Shown here: one piece after another, positions 24,000 through 35,540 of the stretch
How positions within the stretch are numbered: position 1 is the first letter of the stretch
Layout of the letters: every line of letters starts with the position of its first letter
Assembly (NCBI GenBank): GCA_963457665.1
Contig: OY735207.1
Span: 38,852,316 to 38,916,315 of the forward strand
Length of the DNA: 64,000 nucleotides
Reading direction: 5' to 3'
From: Thysanoteuthis rhombus
Lineage: Eukaryota > Mollusca > Cephalopoda > Oegopsida > Thysanoteuthidae
Translations under genes and position numbers: made by a program
Notes under the pieces: generated by a model
Database searches by the model: none
What the model was told of the DNA's origin: nothing
Seen by the model: the letters and a program-made list of their open reading frames with translations, nothing else

Positions 24000-24682
24000 A
24001 AAAGGTGGGGAATAACGACTGGGATCCAACCATACAGACAAAAGGCATCAGCACAAACCGGAGACAATCCAGGAAAATAGAAGCCAAAAATTACGGACCA
24101 CCCCATCGAAGCGAGAAGGCCGGGTCCGGCTGTTGTGGACAGAGCACGAGAAATCTGCCAAATCATAAACGGAGCTGTGACTACATATCAAAGAGTGAAT
24201 ATGAAATACAGAGAAAAGCTAGGGAAAATATAAGGACTAGGCAAGTGAACAGAACCTATGGAAGGTAGTACCAATAATAACAGGTGCACTCGGGACCGAG
24301 CTAGAGGCACTAAAAACGAGACAGGAGGAGCTGGTGTTAAGAGGTAAGATTTAGACCATGCAGACCATAGCACTACTGGGCTCTGTACGAATACCGAGGA
24401 GAGTATTGCAACTTCCAGTTGCTGGCAGTGACCTAATAGCCAGAATGGGAAAAGGATGGTCTAGACACTACAAACCACAGCACTGCCATGATATGTCAGA
24501 ACAGTAAGAAGAGGGCTGGCTACATAAGAGATTGTCAATCAGCTTTCGGTAACAACCAACGGGCAACTGGTGTAAAACTGAAAACCACAGCACCTCTTCA
24601 GAAGGTGAGATTCGAGAGGTCACCTGAAGAGCCGAGGAGTCTTGCTGTCACAGTCTTCAGTGAAAACTAATAGGCAAGTGGT

Positions 24683-24754
<72 letters not shown>

Positions 24755-24755
24755 G
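24000..24755 (+). mobile_element. REL-type (R4/Dong-like) retrotransposon, copy A
   Basis: 5'-truncated, heavily decayed copy. It begins inside the endonuclease region (GGGAATAACGACTGGGATCC, then the AACCGGAGACAATCC.GAAAATAGAAGCC stretch shared with the copy at 27.05 kb). It runs through VVPIITGALGT-like codons (about 24270) and a LLGSVRIPRRV-like end (about 24375), then a 3'UTR with two versions of the family's terminal hairpin region. The first is CAACGG-GCAA-CTGGTG at 24557-24572. The copy ends in pure (TAA)n at 24683-24755. The next copy of the same family starts immediately after this tail. Confidence 0.75.
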
Positions 24756-26187
<1,432 letters not shown>

Positions 26188-26547
26188 AGAAGGAGAGTGA
26201 AAAAAGACTGGAGGAGATCGGGATTAGGGGAAGAATTGAGACCGTACAGACCACAACACTACTGGGAACTGCACGGATACTGAGGAAAGTGCTAGAAATA
26301 TAAGGACTGCAACGAATTTTAGCCCTGACATGATAGGTGAAAGAGAGAGGAGACGTTAGCTGAAGACCTGAGGAGACTTATTGTCACCTAGCCTTCAGCG
26401 ATAACCACTGGGCAACTGGTGTGAAACTGTAAATCACAAGAATTACTACGACCTATGAGTACTAGGAGAGGAGGGCTGTAGACTTGAGGAGACTTGCTGT
26501 CACTCAAACTCCAGCGGTTACCACCAGGCAACTGATGTGAGATTCCA

Positions 26548-26584
<37 letters not shown>
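26188..26584 (+). mobile_element. REL-type retrotransposon, copy C
   Basis: Short 5'-truncated copy starting directly after the tail of copy B. It carries the last codons of the ORF (RLEEIGIRGRIETVQTT, then LLGTARILRKVLEI and a stop at about 26300) and a 3'UTR with two tandem hairpin modules: CACTGG-GCAA-CTGGTG at 26406-26421 and CACCAG-GCAA-CTGATG at 26522-26537. It ends in (AAT)n to 26584. Its 3'UTR, including the linker CGACCTATGAGTACTA, is nearly identical to that of copy F, so the two belong to one recent subfamily. Confidence 0.8.
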
Positions 26585-26585
<1 letters not shown>

Positions 26586-27738
26586 GACAATGCACAAGGC
26601 TTTACATCCCAGAGATGACTCAGATAGACTGTATTTGGAGAGGACTCATCGGCATAGAAGATTGTGTCCAAAAGGCCAAAACGGGATTGGAAAAGAATGT
26701 GCAAGCAAGTAGTGAAGACATTATAAAAAGCGCCTGAGGCAGTGCAACGAACAAAAAAATATTGCAGTCGAGAGTTCATGGACATGGCTATGCAAAGGTA
26801 ACCTGAAGAGCGAAACGGAATCGCTCATCACGGTAGCCCAAAACAAATGCGTCAGGACAAACTATGTCAAAGCGAAAATCGATAAAATCTGAATGCCGCT
26901 TATGTGGAGAAAGGAACGAGTCTGTAAAGCATAAAACCAGTGAATGTAGTCAATTAGCCCAGAAGGAGTACAAAACTGACACGACAGGGTAGCAGCAGTG
27001 ATAGACTGGGGAATAAGTAAACAACTATGATTCAACTATGCGGAGAAATGATATCAGCGCAAACCGGAGACAGTCCTGGAAAATAGAAGCCACAAATTAC
27101 TCTGGAACTCTGACAACCAAACTGACCACCCCGCCCAAGCAAGAACATCAAACCTGGTAATCGTGGGCAGGGAAAGGAGTACCTGTCAAATAATAGATGT
27201 GGCTGTGCCTGTGGATCACAGAATAAATACGAATGAAAGTGGAAAGCTATGGAAATACTACGACCTCGTAAGAGAATTGAGGGTGCAGGACGTGCAAGTC
27301 AGGGTAGTACCGATAATTATTGGTACACTTGGAACCGTACCAAAGACACTGGGAAAAGATTGGAGGAACTTGGGGTGAGAGAAACGATTGAGACTATACT
27401 GACCACAGCATTACTGGGGTCTTTGCGAATATTGAGGAAAGTACTGGAAATATGAGATTACGCCTTCCAGTTTATAGCAATGGCCCAACAGACAGGAAGA
27501 GAGCATGGTCGAAACAGTAAAAAAAAAACACTGCGCTGCTATGTGATTTGTGGGGACCGTATGTGGTGGCTGGACACCTGAGGAGATTTGCTGTGATTTT
27601 GTCTCCAATGATAACCACCAGGTAACTGCTGTGAACTGTAAGAGTTTGAAAAGTAAGATTCGAGACTTGAGGAGACTTACTGTCATTTGGTCTCCAGCGC
27701 TCACCAACAGGCCACTGTTGGATAATGATACTACTATC
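26585..27738 (+). mobile_element. REL-type retrotransposon, copy D
   Basis: Starts right after the (AAT)n of copy C with TMHKALHPRDD. It covers the region between RT and endonuclease, the CCHC knuckle, the endonuclease, the ORF end (LRILRKVLEI, stop at 27453-27455) and a 3'UTR. The 3'UTR has two hairpins: CACCAG-GTAA-CTGCTG at 27616-27631 and a fully paired variant CAACAG-GCCA-CTGTTG at 27705-27720. A decayed GATAATGATACTACT tail follows. A small deletion joins RDDSDRLYL to RGLIGIEDCV. Confidence 0.8.
26810..27455 (+). pseudogene. CCHC knuckle and restriction-like endonuclease of copy D
   Basis: The part of the retrotransposon protein that nicks the target. Visible blocks: LKSETESLITVAQNKCVRTNYVKAKI (about 26800-26880), the knuckle CRLCGERNESVKHKTSEC (C-x2-C-x8-H-x4-C, 26894-26947), CSQLAQKEYK, then PD-(D/E)xK-fold codons. 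In the latter, NLVIVGRER replaces PDLVIV, so the acidic residue of the PD motif is lost here, while CQIIDVAVPVDHRI remains (about 27185-27225). The ORF end is VVPIIIGTLGTVPKTL and LRKVLEI. Frameshifts and stops separate the blocks. Family membership is inferred from this order of motifs. Confidence 0.7.
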
Positions 27739-28480
27739 GACAAAGGGAGAGAAAAAAGGAATATTGCAACCAGAAAAATAGGAAAAGAAAACGCCCAGCA
27801 TAAAATTTATGAGGCAGATAGAAACGATAGTAGACGAACAATCATGGATATAATTACACGGACATACTTAAAACGAGAAACGGAATCTCTTATCGATTCA
27901 GCCCAGAACAAATATTTCTGGACTAATTATAACAAACAGAACACAAGCAATGTCCTCCAATCGCAAAAAAACTGTAAATTTGTATAGGCAAAAACTGTGA
28001 ACGTAGACAGCTGGCTCAAAAAAGAATATAGGAATTTGCACATGAGTGAAGGGACGGTCATACGCTGGGAACTGCGCAAACGACTTGGTCAACAATCTAA
28101 ACCATTGCCATGAGCACGGATCATAATAAAATACTTCTGGGTCGATCAGTCCAGTTATCTGAGAAAACCGGGTCTGATAGTCGTAAGGGAGAAAAGAGGG
28201 CCTGACAGATCGTATTTGTGATTGTGGCAGCTAACCACACGATGCAGGCGAAATGAAACGAAAAACTGGAAAATATAAGGACCTTACCCTGGAAACAAGG
28301 AAAATGAAGCACATGGTATTCCGAACCGTTCCAGTAATTGTTGTCATATTTGGAATCGTTTGAAAAGCACTACGATCGAGATTAAATGAATTTTGGAGAA
28401 GGATTAAAACTGTTCAAACCACAGCATTGGTGGGACCTGCAAGGATACTCAGAAATGTGCCAGATATTTGCAGAGACTTG
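27739..28480 (+). mobile_element. REL-type retrotransposon, copy E, strongly decayed
   Basis: Begins at the decayed tail of copy D. Codons resemble ETESLIDSAQNKYFWTNY (about 27880), RRQLAQKRI (about 28005), KPGLIVVREKRG (about 28168, a remnant of the PDLVIV block), RTVPVIVVIFGIV (about 28322) and LVGPARILRNVPDI near 28450. The zinc-knuckle cysteines are mostly lost. It is older than copies C and F by divergence. 28481-28534 holds no clear feature. Confidence 0.6.
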
Positions 28481-28534
28481 AAATATGATAATAAACAAAT
28501 TTGAAAGAAAGTGAAACACTGGAGGAATATCTCG

Positions 28535-28705
28535 TCCTAGTAGGACATGAAAGTTACAATTGTAACAATAATTATTGGTGTGGTTGGAACAGTTCTGAAG
28601 AGAATTGTATTGAGGTTTGAAGAATTACAAATCTGTGGCAGAATTAAAACCATACAGAGAAAGGCATCACTAGAATCATCATATTGACTAGAATGTGGTA
28701 ATATA
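28535..28705 (+). mobile_element. REL-type retrotransposon fragment E2
   Basis: Only the last ORF part is present: MKVTIVTIIIGVVGTVLKRI and RFEELQICGRIKTIQ, then decay. It is cut off by the RTE insertion that begins near 28706. Confidence 0.6.
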
Positions 28706-29190
28706 AAGGATATTTGCTGTCTCTTCAAGCTCAACCTTAAAAAACAAGAAAACGTCATTAGTCCAAACGAGAAGGGTATAAAACCAATGTATCCTCCCGA
28801 TAATCACTTATGGAGCTGAAGCATGGAACTCAGCATGGAGACTGACTCAGAAAACGAGAAGTATGCAAGATGCACATGAAAGAATCATGCTCAACTTCGC
28901 ATAGAGATATCACAAGATCAGTGAGAAACATTACAGAAACCATGAGAGAACTCAAATGGCAAGGGGCTGGTCATGTTGCAAGAATGGCAGACAACCGATG
29001 GACGTCATAACTCAAAATGGATTCCCAAAGATCACATGTAAAACCGAGGCCGATAAAATACACGCTGGAAAGACGAACTGAAAAATTTAAGAAAGTATTG
29101 GCCCCGTGACGTCCACAGTAGAGAGGTGTGGTGAATCCAGGAGAAGGTGTATGTCCAACAACGGATGTTAAAAAGACTTATGATGATCAA
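28706..29190 (+). mobile_element. RTE-type LINE 3' end
   Basis: 5'-truncated copy of the same RTE family as at 7958. It starts near CTCTTCAAGCTCAACCTTAA, then TYGAEAW (about 28808), HERIMLNFA, LKWQGAGHVARMADNRW (about 28950), YWPRDVHSREVW and YVQQRMLK, and ends TTATGATGATC at 29188. Stops and frameshifts are present. It separates REL-element fragments E2 and F. Confidence 0.8.
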
Positions 29191-29246
29191 CAATGAACGC
29201 TACCAGATACTATTTGTATGAAAATTAGGTGCGTACAAATAATGAT

Positions 29247-30593
29247 AATAATAATACTGAGAGCTAAAGCAGTCCTAGAAAGGTATGTGCAAACGAATAG
29301 CGAAGAAATCATAAACAGTGCAAGAGATAGCGCAACAAACAATAAAGTAGAAAACAATGGAACAGCACAGCAAACAAGAAAAGAAAGATGGGGAGAGAAA
29401 AAATTGTATGGCGAGTTTAAAAGGCAGATACAAGATGTAGCAGACGAAAAATCATGGATGTTGTTACGAAAAGGAAACCTGAAGAGAGAAACGGAATCGC
29501 TCATCATGGCAGCTCAAAACAAAAGCATAAGGACAAACTACATAAAAACAAAAATCGACAGAACACAGACAAACAGTAAATGCCGCATGTGCGATGAGAT
29601 GAGACAGTAAACCACATAACTAGTGAATGTAGTCAACTCGCCCAGAAGGAGTATAAGCATAGACACGATAGAGTAGCAACGATGATGCACTGGGAACTAA
29701 GCAAACAAATGGGATTCAACCATGTGGAAAAGTGATATCAGCACAAACCAGAGGCAGTCTTGGAGAATGAGAACCACAAACTACTGTGGGACTTTGACAT
29801 CCAAACTGACCACCTCATCCAGGCAAGAAGACCGGACTTGGTAATTGTAGACAAAAAAAGGAAGGCCTGCCAAATAGTAGACGTTGCTGTACCTACAGAC
29901 CATAGAGTAAAAAGGAAGGAGAGTGAAAAACGGGAAAAATACTAGGACCTAGCAAGAGAATTAAAGAAGATGTGGAACATGAAAGCCAGGGTAGTACCGG
30001 TCATTGTGGGCGTACTAGGAACTGTCCCAAAAACGCTGAGGGTGAGACTGGAGGAGACCGGGATTAGGGGAAGGATTGAGACAGTACAGACCACAGCACT
30101 ACTGGGAACTGCACGGATACTGAGGAAAGTGCTAGAAATATAAGGACTGCAATGCTAACTGTCAATAGTGACCCAACAGAGGAAGGGAAATGAAAGCGGA
30201 AACTCAAATTGTAGCACTGACATGATAGGTGAAAGAGAGAGGAGACGTTAGCTGAAGACCTGAGGAGACTTATTGTCACTCAGCCTTCAGCGATAACCAC
30301 TGGGCAACCGGTGTGAAACTGTAAATCGCAGTATTACTGCGACCTATGAGTACTAACAGAGGAGGGCTGGAGATTTGAGGAGACTTGCTGTCACTCAAAC
30401 TCCAGCAGTTACCACCAGACAACTGGTGTGAGATTGCAAATAATAATAACAATAATAATAATGATAACACTGCTGCTACTACTACTACTACTAATAATAA
30501 TAATAATAATTATAATAATGATAATGATAATAATAACAATACTGCTGCTACTACTACGAATAATGATAATAATAATAATACTAATGCTGCTGC

Positions 30594-30673
<80 letters not shown>

Positions 30674-30702
30674 ATAATAATAATAATAATAATAACAATG
30701 AT
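29247..30702 (+). mobile_element. REL-type retrotransposon, copy F (best preserved)
   Basis: The copy starts in an ATAATGATAATAATAAT target, runs through the C-terminal third of the protein, a 3'UTR (30144-30440) and a long mixed tail (30438-30702). The 3'UTR has two hairpin modules: CACTGG-GCAA-CCGGTG at 30298-30313 and CACCAG-ACAA-CTGGTG at 30413-30428. In the first, the stem change T-to-C on the 3' side is a compensating change relative to copy C. The tail passes from (AAT)n to (ACT)n/(CAC)n and back to (AAT)n. Confidence 0.85.
29258..30143 (+). pseudogene. C-terminal part of REL retrotransposon protein, near-intact
   Basis: Order of blocks: RAKAVLERYVQTNSEEIINS, WGEKKLYGEFKRQIQDVADE, KSWMLLRKGNLKRETESLI, AAQNKSIRTNYIKTKID, the knuckle start CRMCDE (29581-29598), and after a small deletion/frameshift (about 29597) ETVNHITSEC. 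Then come LAQKEYKHRHDRVATMMHW, RRPDLVIVDKKRKACQIVDV (PD-x-K endonuclease core, 29829-29890), WNMKARVVPVIVGVLGTVPK and LLGTARILRKVLEI with a stop at 30141-30143. Only three visible lesions occur: the frameshift and two nonsense codons (29732-29734, expected Trp; 29943-29945). It is therefore young for this window. R2/R4/Dong-type restriction-like endonuclease elements have this C-terminal CCHC plus PD-(D/E)xK layout. Confidence 0.8.
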
Positions 30703-31189
30703 AATGAAAAAAAGGAGAACCTTTTTCTCATTCCTCGCCGTCCTTCTTTTCATATGATCTTTATTGTTTTCCAGTCAGCCTTGTGTTCTTTTTCTAATTT
30801 CAAAAGTTTTTAAAGGATTTACTTTGAGGAGATTGTATTCAAGCAAAGCCTCTTTTCAAAAACTGGGTCGGTCGGAAGGAAACGAAGAAAAGAATTCTTC
30901 TTTTTTCTTTTTTTTTTTGCAGGGCGGGGGGATGGATTTTGAAAAATCATTTTTTTGTCATTAGCCCAAACCACAAAGTGGGGGTAAAATGTATCAAAAC
31001 AGAATTGGAATAAAAGTTTTTGTCAACTGAATGTAAGCGAATAACATGAAAAAAAAAAAAATGAAAAATGAAATGAAGATGAAATTCTGGCTCACAAACT
31101 TTATAGAAATGGAAAAAATAATCGTTATGAGAAAAATCTAGAAATATTTGTCATCAGCCAATCAGCGTACACTGTAACCCCTCCTCTTC
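30703..31189. other. unique sequence
   Basis: Includes T-runs and A-runs near 30900-30920 and 31047-31060. No gene. Confidence 0.45.
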
Positions 31190-31265
31190 CGGGGAGTATA
31201 GCTCAGTGGTTAGGTCATACTATAAGGGAACCTTTCAGACAAGGAGACAATCCCCAATCGGCAAA
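31190..31265 (+). other. tRNA-like sequence (SINE head or tRNA pseudogene)
   Basis: GGGGAGTATAGCTCAGTGGT is an excellent tRNA 5' end with A-box. The 3' half (GGAGACAATCCCC) is a poor B-box and the acceptor stem does not close, so it is not a functional tRNA. 31266-31470 beyond it shows nothing clear. Confidence 0.5.
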
Positions 31266-31469
31266 TTACTCCCCGAATAAAATACAGATAGCCTTCTCTT
31301 TTATAAACGCCACTTCTTTCGTTTTTTACGAAGAAAAGGGGCAAGTCTGAGACAGCATCAAAATATTGATTCCCAGCAAGTCATTTTAGAAGCAGGGGGC
31401 ATCCTTTTCATCTCTCCTACACACCAGTTTCATATTCCACACACTAATCCCACGTCAAACGTCAAGCGT

Positions 31470-31600
31470 AGCATCATCACAATTTTTGAGGTCTGGGAAT
31501 GCTCAAAAATGTTTTCCATATAAAATAATGGTAATTGCTTCTTCACCTTACGCTATTTTGGCTTACGAAAAATGCTTATAGAAACGCTCTATTTTCAGAT
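31470..31600 (-). repeat. GGCGTAAAG-family interspersed repeat
   Basis: Minus strand reads TTCGCTATCTGAAAATAGAG, CGTTTCTATAAGCATTTTTC, CGTAAGCCAAAATAGCGTAA, GAAGAAGCAATTACCATTAT and TTTTTGAGCATTCCCAGACC. It is a good copy of the repeat at 18.2, 19.7, 48.7 and 49.0 kb. Confidence 0.65.
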
Positions 31601-31654
31601 AGCGAAAATAATGTACTAGAATAAGTGAAGTAATCAGACATGAACGAATCAGAT

Positions 31655-31765
31655 TATTTGTGCAACGATGCTTGATTAGCTGGATAAATCCAATCGTAGC
31701 TGTAGCGAGTTCGATCCTCATGGTGTGTCCTACAGAAGAGACTTTGTGTTTCACTAAGCTACCCT
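31655..31765 (+). mobile_element. tRNA-like SINE fragment, family 4
   Basis: GATTAGCTGGATAAATCC (A-box-like) is followed by GCGAGTTCGATCCTCATGG (B-box GTTCGATCC is canonical), then TGTCCTACAGAAGAGACTTT. The last phrase recurs near 49600 as TGCCCTACAGATGTGGCTTT. Confidence 0.45.
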
Positions 31766-31934
31766 AAGTAAATACCATATTTCTCCTTGTATAATCTATT
31801 ACCGAAGACATTTCGCACCCTCTATTGAGCTCCAATTTCGAATGTTTCCGTGAATTATACACACCCGATATTATAAACACGTGAAAATTTTCGAAAAAGA
31901 AGCAGATTATTCGATCACAATTAGGAGGTCTATC

Positions 31935-32050
31935 GTGGTGCTATGATAAACAAGGCTAAAGACAATTCGCTAGTGTAGTGAGTTCGGTTCCGGCAGGCAG
32001 CTCAATGTCCAGTAATTATTCCAGTGCACCTGTTTAAAGCAAACTTAGTT
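31935..32050 (+). mobile_element. possible tRNA-like SINE fragment
   Basis: GTGAGTTCGGTTCCGGCAGG near 31977 is a B-box-like string after GACAATTCGCTAGTGTAGT. The A-box is weak. Support is limited to this. Confidence 0.3.
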
Positions 32051-32094
32051 GATATTCTTTTGGGCCTCACAGAGCCAGTACTTCCTCAACTTAC

Positions 32095-32212
32095 CTAGTG
32101 ACGAACTAGGTGTTCAGTAAGTACTGGCTCCGTGACGCCCATGGTTGCCAAACTTGGGCAAGGTCAAATGACGGACGCTAAAAGGATGATGATGATGATG
32201 ATGATGATGACG
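32095..32212 (+). mobile_element. RTE-type LINE, extreme 3' end
   Basis: About 100 bp only: AAGTACTGGCTCCGTGACGC (KYWLRDA) leading to TGACGGACGCTAAAAGGATG and a (ATG)n tail at about 32186-32210. Same family as 7958 and 28706. Confidence 0.75.
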
Positions 32213-32426
32213 ACTGTGGAGTGACGTTGAGCAAGATAGTCTACACATCATTACTACCACTCCCCCTAAAATTACCTAAGCTTATATATGTATGGGGGAG
32301 TGGTTTTGCCCAGTTATTCACCTAACCACTTCCTCCTTGATCAACGGGCGGGATATGCCAACGACGAGACTTTTCAAACTTGCTATTGCAGAGAGCACAG
32401 GGAGAAAAGGGTAGCTACCTTCCATA

Positions 32427-32429
32427 AAA

Positions 32430-32489
<60 letters not shown>
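32427..32489. repeat. (TA)n microsatellite
   Basis: About 31 TA units, shortly upstream of a SINE copy. Confidence 0.97.
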
Positions 32490-32491
<2 letters not shown>

Positions 32492-32527
32492 TAAAAAACG
32501 AATTAGGATAAGCAGCATCTGATTTCA

Positions 32528-32745
32528 TTCAAACTGGCTAAATGTTTAGCTCAATGGTAAGAGCAACGCTACGTTGAAGGGGCTACCCTGTCGGTGGTAG
32601 GTTTGATTTCTGCAGCACTGCAATTCTCTTTAATTGTTTATTCTATTTTCGCTGTCTAGGTCAAATGATACAATCATCGTGTAATTACTGGAGATCATTT
32701 CAAATAGAGTTTCAATATGATATAACAGAATTTATAATCACAAAC
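32528..32745 (+). mobile_element. tRNA-derived SINE, family 2, copy 1
   Basis: A-box TTTAGCTCAATGGTAAGAGC (32545-32564) and B-box-like GGTAGGTTTGATTTCTGC (32595-32612) lie about 33 bp apart, as in a tRNA-derived SINE head. They are followed by a body (CTTTAATTGTTTATTCTATT, GTCTAGG.CAAATGATACA, GGAGATCATTTCAAAT) that recurs at 50341-50520. Confidence 0.7.
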
Positions 32746-33771
32746 ATACGTGCACACACATATACGCAAGCAAATAACATACCCACACAACCACACACAC
32801 ACAAATGTGCATACATATGCACACAGAGAGATAGACTTATAGGCAAATGCACATACATACAAACAAAAACAGATTTATAGACTCGCACACACACACATAA
32901 ACAGAAACAAACTGATTGACTTTCATACACACAGCCAAACCTGACTTATAGACACATTCATATACACGCACGGCGAGTTTTGAAAATGTATCCGTATACA
33001 TTCATGATAATAAAAAGAACGGAATTAATGAGACAGGAAAAACACAGTATAAAAGAAGCAAACAATAACGGTATAAAATATTTGGCAACATCATTTTTTG
33101 TCTTCCTTACCCATTATACCCTAACGGTATTGAAGAGAAAAGATAGAAAAACCCCTTAATTTCTGTACCTGTCTCAATGACAACGCTTTTTTCCCGTTCT
33201 TGTTTTAATCATCTGTTTGAATAACGTTTTATTCTTGTTCAAGACGAGTGTCCCAGTCATCACAAGGAGGACGATGAGTGTCGTAACCGCCATAAAAAAA
33301 AAACAAAAAAACGAACAGAACAAACGATGACGACATTCATTCTTTCACTGACGATATCCTCTGTGTCAGGTGGGGAAAATGCCGGGTAGGACTCGCGCGT
33401 GCTATGTGGGGGTACAAGAATAGAAACGATTAGGTAATTGTTGAAAAGAGGGACACACGTGTGAGCCTGCGTGCATATTCATGCGCATATACATAACGTG
33501 TGCGTAAGCAGAAATGGAGAGAAGGGAGAGTTTTATTTAAATTTCTTTTCGATAAAAGGTTACTTTTCAAAATGGCTGAAGTTGCATCATTACTATTTAA
33601 AAAAACGGTTCCGTATTCTATATTTTAGAAAAAATATTCAATGGTTTGAATGCTTTAACTGGTATATCTAATAACACAGTGTGCGCTCAGGCATTTCAAT
33701 TTTTTTTTAAAGAAAGAAGAATTTTATATAGATATGAAAAATATTTGTGTTCGTCTCTCTTCCAATTAGAG
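32746..33771. other. CA-rich then unique sequence
   Basis: 32750-32970 is loosely CA-rich. The remaining 800 bp contain no recognisable gene. A GTGTCGTAACCGCC phrase near 33276 weakly recalls the 14.5-15.0 kb duplication. Confidence 0.4.
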
Positions 33772-34236
33772 GTCTGTCCGGGAAGTGTCTTGCTATTTAT
33801 TATCAACAAAAAATAGCCTTCCTAGGACAATAGCGCCTTAGTTCCCTTCAAAGTACTCCTCAGGGGACTGCATACACTTATCCAAAGTCCTTCCTAATTT
33901 TTGAAACAGTGAGCAAAAATGCTTTTGTGGGGTGTTGCAATTAGCTCCATCGTAGTGCCTTTCCAAAATCTTCTTCCTTTCTCCCTGGAAAAAAAAGCCA
34001 TGTTCCGGAAATCCAAATCTGGACTGTAGAGAGTCTGATAGACCTCCATGATGCGATGTTTTGTCTAAAAACTCTACATGAGACTAGAAGAATGGACATT
34101 ATAAATACATTGATCACGCAGTTCACAAGCTTAGATAATGATCTCTCACTGTGCCTACGAAAGAGTTCATGTTCATACTTCCATAAAAAGGTTTCTCCTG
34201 ATTCTTGAACTATTCAAAATGGTTCTCCACCGAACA
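33772..34236 (-). mobile_element. mariner-like element relic, about 465 bp
   Basis: The left end reads GGTCTGTCCGGGAAGTG on the plus strand. The right end on the minus strand reads GACTGTTCGGTGGAGAACC, then ATTTTGAATAGTTCAAGAA. These are imperfect terminal inverted repeats. Inside, on the minus strand, are remnants of a mariner transposase C-terminus in two frames: ISGTWLFFPGRKEEDFGKAL (about 34010-33960) and KLGRTLDKCMQSPEEYFEGN (about 33896-33837). The latter resembles the usual W/RCI..QGDYFEGD end of such transposases. It is internally deleted and frameshifted, hence non-functional. Confidence 0.7.
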
Positions 34237-34970
34237 GTCTTCGAACATAACCATAATTTAAGAGACATGAGCGTGAGTATACATGCATCGCAATTACTTG
34301 ATAGCTGGCCACATGGAGTTGACATTCGCCAGCAACATTTGTCTACTCACAGAGAAAGGCAATGTTGAGTACGAAGTTATTGGGATCAGCGGTTCTAATC
34401 TCATAAAAATGAATTAAAAATCACAAATTGTAGATCTTTCTGTGGTATCTATAAACTCTTGATTTCTGCTTGATTTGGAATCATCTAAACTTAGACATAA
34501 GATATCCGAATTTGCAACTTTAACAAGCTGTTCCACCTTGCAAAATGTCCAGGCCCTGCTAAACTTGCATCTTTGGGAACGGCCCTGCTTTAGTATTTAA
34601 TAAAGAGAACTGCTGCTTCAGATAATGATGATGGCAGCAATGAAAAAAATCACTGATAACTCGGACAATGATAATATAAAGAGATTGCAATGAATGCATT
34701 GAAGAAGTAAAAGAATCATTACGCATCGTTAATAATAATTAAAAGCCGGAGAGGATAAAAAAAAACCATAGTGAAACAGTAATGAAACCCAAATCGTGAT
34801 GGTGAAAACAGAAAAGAAACATACAAAAAACAGCAACAGTTACAACAATAAGAAAAATAAAGATTAGTTGAAGTAATAGAATGAAGGGGGAGGGGTCGAT
34901 ACGGACAGGAAATCAGGACACAATTGCAGATGATCAGAGGGTGAGAATGATGATGAGAAGAAAAAAATAA
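34237..34970. other. unique sequence
   Basis: Nothing recognised; purine-rich toward the end. Confidence 0.45.
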
Positions 34971-35068
34971 TGACAAAGAAGAAGAAGAAGAAGAAGAAGA
35001 AGAAGAAGAAGAAGAAGAAGAAGAAGAAGAAGAAGAAGAAGAAAAAGAAGAAGAAGAAGAAGAAGATA
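34971..35068. repeat. (GAA)n microsatellite
   Basis: About 30 AAG triplets on the plus strand with one AAA interruption. Confidence 0.97.
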
Positions 35069-35204
35069 GGGAAGGCACAGAATTATATCAATTAAGTGAA
35101 AAATCTTCTTTGTCGTTGTCTCCTTTATTTTTCTCATCATCGTTATTATCCACTTACCATTGAGAATTTTTTCTGGTCTTTATTATTGTAATGTGAAGAA
35201 TTAT

Positions 35205-35340
35205 CGAGAATGAAGGAGACAGTTGTGACCATCATTATTGGTTTGCTTGGAAGAGTCCCAAAGTGAATTACGAAGAAGTTGCAAGAATTGGAAATCCGCG
35301 GAAGAATCGAAATCATCCAGACAACAGTATTATTATAATA
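35205..35340 (+). mobile_element. REL-type retrotransposon fragment
   Basis: MKETVVTIIIGLLGRVPK, a stop, then KKLQELEIRGRIEIIQTT. These are the last codons of the family's ORF, decayed; compare 28540-28700. 35341-35540 shows nothing further. Confidence 0.55.
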
Positions 35341-35540
35341 CTAACAAGGGTGCTGAATATTTTTGGAATAATGCTTTCATTTGCTGGCCAGTTAAGGTCA
35401 CCATTTACTACTGGCATTAAATTTCTGGATATTTTTAGAAAACTTAAATTGGCTTTCAAACCGACTCCTAAATCCAAGCAGAGAGATTGGATCTGGTAGT
35501 GGGGAATAAGGGAAAAAAAAGGACCGATCGAACCGTGGAG

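Noticed and set aside
31190..31265. Functional tRNA gene
   Set aside because: Good 5' end and A-box, but the B-box is poor and the acceptor stem cannot pair.
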